64,000 bases of DNA, from contig JAFEUB010000908.1 of NCBI GenBank assembly GCA_024529925.1, forward strand, positions 1,768,094-1,832,093, given 5' to 3'. Numbering within the stretch: position 1 is the stretch's first letter; every line of letters begins with the position of its first letter. Shown here piece by piece: positions 61,845 to 64,000 of this stretch. The DNA is from Ophthalmolycus amberensis. Lineage: Eukaryota; Chordata; Actinopteri; Perciformes; Zoarcidae. The notes below the pieces were generated by a model that was not told the DNA's origin, searched no databases, and worked only from the letters and a program-made list of their open reading frames with translations. The position numbers and the translations under genes are program-made.

Positions 61845-64000
61845 CAGGCACGTGCACAGACATTTTGGGGGGCAGGTGCTCAAGCAAAAAAAAGGGCACC
61901 CATCGCCAAAATTATACATGAAATTAAAATAATGATAAATAAATAAATAACACAGTCGGATATTTTCAACGTATATATTTATTTTTGTTAACGCAACCAA
62001 TACTAACTCAAATTATCAAATTGAATAAATAAATGAATAATAGGCAAAAACAAGGCCAGACAAAAACAAAGACAAAACAAAGACGGGCTGATGGCTACAA
62101 TTTCGCTGGTACTTGTGACTTGGTAAAGGTTCATTCATTCAAGGCCATATTGTATAACCAAATAATATGTTAAATAATAAAAAAAATATTCTAACTTAAA
62201 ACTCTGCTCTGAATAAATTAAAGGATCTTCACAGGAGCATCCTCCTTGCCCTTGGTGCCATCTCTTGGAAGATTTTTATTACTTCACTGTGATTTATTTC
62301 AATGTCTTGCTCAATGGCAAGCAGGAGAAGGTCGGAGAGTCTTTCTTCCCCACAGAGACTCCTGAGCCTGGTCTTTATTATCTTCAGTTTTGAAAAGGAT
62401 CTTTCCACTGAAGCTGTTGTCACTGGCAGTGTTGCATAGATCCTTACCATCTTCAAAAATGTTGGAAAGATGAGCTGGCCAGTGTTCTCTTCAACAATGG
62501 CAAGGATTTCTTGCAGGTTCTTCGAGGGAAAGCTGGAGTGGAACACCTTTAGCTCTGTCTTCAGCTTGTCCTCATTTTCCTCATAGAAGTCACAAAGAAC
62601 ATGGACAGCTTCCTCTGCCTCTGGGTTTGGGGTGCTTGTCCAGTTGGCACACACTGTTAGAGAGTGGAAGGACCGTATGATTGTACCAGTTGGACTTCCA
62701 GTGATGCTCCCATGGAATCTCCTGTTGAGCTCTGCAGTCAGGGTATCAATAAATGTGTAGTACACATTCGACCTGTAGTATGACTCCACAGAGTCAATCT
62801 CATCACTCACTTGCGATGCAGTTGTGCTGTGTTGGAAACGCACTGGCACTTTCCGTTTCCTCTCCTGACCAGGCACAACAGTAGGTAAAGGAATGTTGAG
62901 AGCCTCTGCCTTCTCTGATGCACCTTGAAATATCTCGGCAAACTTCTCCTCAGACCTCAATGCTTGTATTGTGTGAATTACACCATCAATTAGGTTGTAG
63001 GCTGTGGAGTGGTCCAGGCTTTCTTCTTGCAGAGCATTTGATGCAAGAGCAGTGACTTCAAATGCTGGGGTGGTGATTTCCATGCAGAGAATGAATGCGA
63101 AGTTAATCGCATTTTTGTACATTTTTGCATCCCCTAGGGCCAGGTCAGGTGGATGTCTTTCGCAGATCTCATTGAGGAGCATCATTATAGCTTCCAGATT
63201 TCTCTGAAGGGCCTTCAGTGCTTGTTCCCTGCAAGCCCAACGGGTATCTGACAGCCTCTTCAGCTCCACAATGTGTCCCTCTGGATGCAGTGATTGCTGC
63301 AATCTAACTAAAGCAGCATGGCGTTTTGAGGAGCCACTGCAAAAGGCATACAGCTTCTCCACGAGGCTGAAGAAGGTCACAAAGTGCTTATTAGATTTGG
63401 AGGCTTCAACCAGGACCAAGTTTAGGCAGTGTGCTTTGCAGTGCACATAGAGGGCCTTCTCATTGAGTGTGCGTATTCTGGCTTGAAGGCCTTTGTACAT
63501 GCCACTCATGTTGGCTGCTCCATCGTAGCCCTGGCCATACATATTTTTGAGCTCCAGACCATTCCTCTGTAGAAGGGAGACTACAGTATTCTCCAACTCC
63601 TGGCCTGTTGTTGTATCAACGTTGCAAACTTCAAGAAACCTTTCCTTTATTTGCTTATGTACATATCGCACTACAAATGACACCTGTTCTTTGTGGGAAA
63701 CATCAGTGGTCTCATCCACGAGAATCGAGTACATTTCAGCCTCTTGGATTTCTCTTTGGATCTCCCTCCTGACGTAGGTACCCAGTGCTGTGATCAGGTC
63801 ATTTTGGCTTCTGTTTGACAGCATTGATACCTGGGGCCTTTTCTTGGTGACTTTCACTCTTTCAAGATTTTCTGTATGCACCTTCAGCACACTGTCATAG
63901 CGGGAAAAAAGATGAACGAGTTCCAGAAAGTTACCACGGTTGTGACTTGAGTTACTTTCATTATCACCTCGAAATGCTAGCCCCTGCCTTGCGAGATACA
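61845..64000 (-). mobile_element. hAT element with open transposase, 3' part; runs off right edge
   Basis: The element end begins CAGGCACGTGCACAGACATT at 61845, the hAT-like terminus beside the zinc-finger fragment. Between it and the transposase stop (62231) is about 380 bp of AT-rich 3' untranslated sequence. The 5' end and the second target copy lie outside the window. The candidate target octamer on this side is GAACCATG (61837-61844). Confidence 0.75.
62229..64000 (-). CDS. hAT-type transposase / ZMYM1-like protein (5'-partial)
   Basis: The open frame runs from the right edge (GLAFRGDNESNSSHNRGNF, upstream of the GTG at 63890) to TGA at 62231-62229, about 590 residues without a stop. 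It follows the DUF4371 plus hAT-dimerisation architecture seen in ZMYM1-like and 52 kDa-repressor-like proteins. In order it has ILVDETTDVSHKEQ (first catalytic Asp region), YGQGYDGAANMSG, HCKAHCLNLVL, KRLSDTRWACREQ and, near the end, LPVTTASVERSFSKLKIIK with LRSLCGEERLSDLLLLAIE (dimerisation). Such transposases cut and paste in the nucleus. The upstream TTF/MYM finger would be beyond the edge. The intact frame fits a recent, perhaps active, copy. A domesticated gene is possible but less likely given the adjoining terminus. Confidence 0.88.
   Translation of the reverse strand, partial: YLARQGLAFRGDNESNSSHNRGNFLELVHLFSRYDSVLKVHTENLERVKVTKKRPQVSMLSNRSQNDLITALGTYVRREIQREIQEAEMYSILVDETTDVSHKEQVSFVVRYVHKQIKERFLEVCNVDTTTGQELENTVVSLLQRNGLELKNMYGQGYDGAANMSGMYKGLQARIRTLNEKALYVHCKAHCLNLVLVEASKSNKHFVTFFSLVEKLYAFCSGSSKRHAALVRLQQSLHPEGHIVELKRLSDTRWACREQALKALQRNLEAIMMLLNEICERHPPDLALGDAKMYKNAINFAFILCMEITTPAFEVTALASNALQEESLDHSTAYNLIDGVIHTIQALRSEEKFAEIFQGASEKAEALNIPLPTVVPGQERKRKVPVRFQHSTTASQVSDEIDSVESYYRSNVYYTFIDTLTAELNRRFHGSITGSPTGTIIRSFHSLTVCANWTSTPNPEAEEAVHVLCDFYEENEDKLKTELKVFHSSFPSKNLQEILAIVEENTGQLIFPTFLKMVRIYATLPVTTASVERSFSKLKIIKTRLRSLCGEERLSDLLLLAIEQDIEINHSEVIKIFQEMAPRARRMLL

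Noticed and set aside
63004..63777. Plus-strand frames opposite the transposase
   Set aside because: Shadows of the minus-strand hAT coding sequence.

Overview
The window looks like a nuclear genomic segment of a ray-finned fish, most likely a percomorph. Three things point there. Vertebrate genes are split by long introns. Intron and intergenic DNA carries dispersed repeats I recognise from percomorph genomes (the CATGCTAA-rich repeat near 46.0-46.5 kb, hAT ends reading CAGGGGTGTCAAAC, and an L2-type LINE tail ending in ATTATTATT). Gene order matches human 5q15, where MCTP1 (minus) and FAM81B (plus) lie head to head.

Layout. From 1 to 39,906 on the minus strand lies the 5' part of mctp1: exon 1 (39,375-39,906), a 35.5 kb first intron, exon 2 (3,797-3,917) opening the first C2 domain, and the start of intron 2 running off the left edge. 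Inside intron 1, on the opposite strand, sits a compact three-exon gene (27,197-28,566) coding for a 254-residue charged, helix-rich protein I do not recognise. It has matching splice phases, a nearby poly(A) signal and a weak RFX X-box-like site about 100 bp before its ATG.

From 42.8 to 50.5 kb on the plus strand are six recognisable exons of fam81b, a coiled-coil protein gene. Its splice sites and phases are conserved, but four of the six exons carry a single-base frame disruption and the exons for the middle of the protein are not visible. mctp1 exon 1 has a similar one-base insertion. The nested gene and the hAT transposase are clean, so the lesions cluster between 39.6 and 50.5 kb. This is either local pseudogenisation or local consensus error.

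From 51 to 64 kb the DNA is intergenic and transposon-rich. It holds a tRNA-Phe(GAA) gene, a diverged tRNA-Ile(AAU), two abutting hAT elements, a 2.5 kb element with about 135 bp inverted termini enclosing tandem 459 bp units, a broken C2H2 zinc-finger coding fragment, and, inserted into that fragment, an hAT element with a long open transposase reading frame running off the right edge.

No prokaryotic-style systems, CRISPR arrays or operons are present. The best candidate for something undescribed is the nested intronic gene. Protein names rest on family resemblance recalled without database searches.
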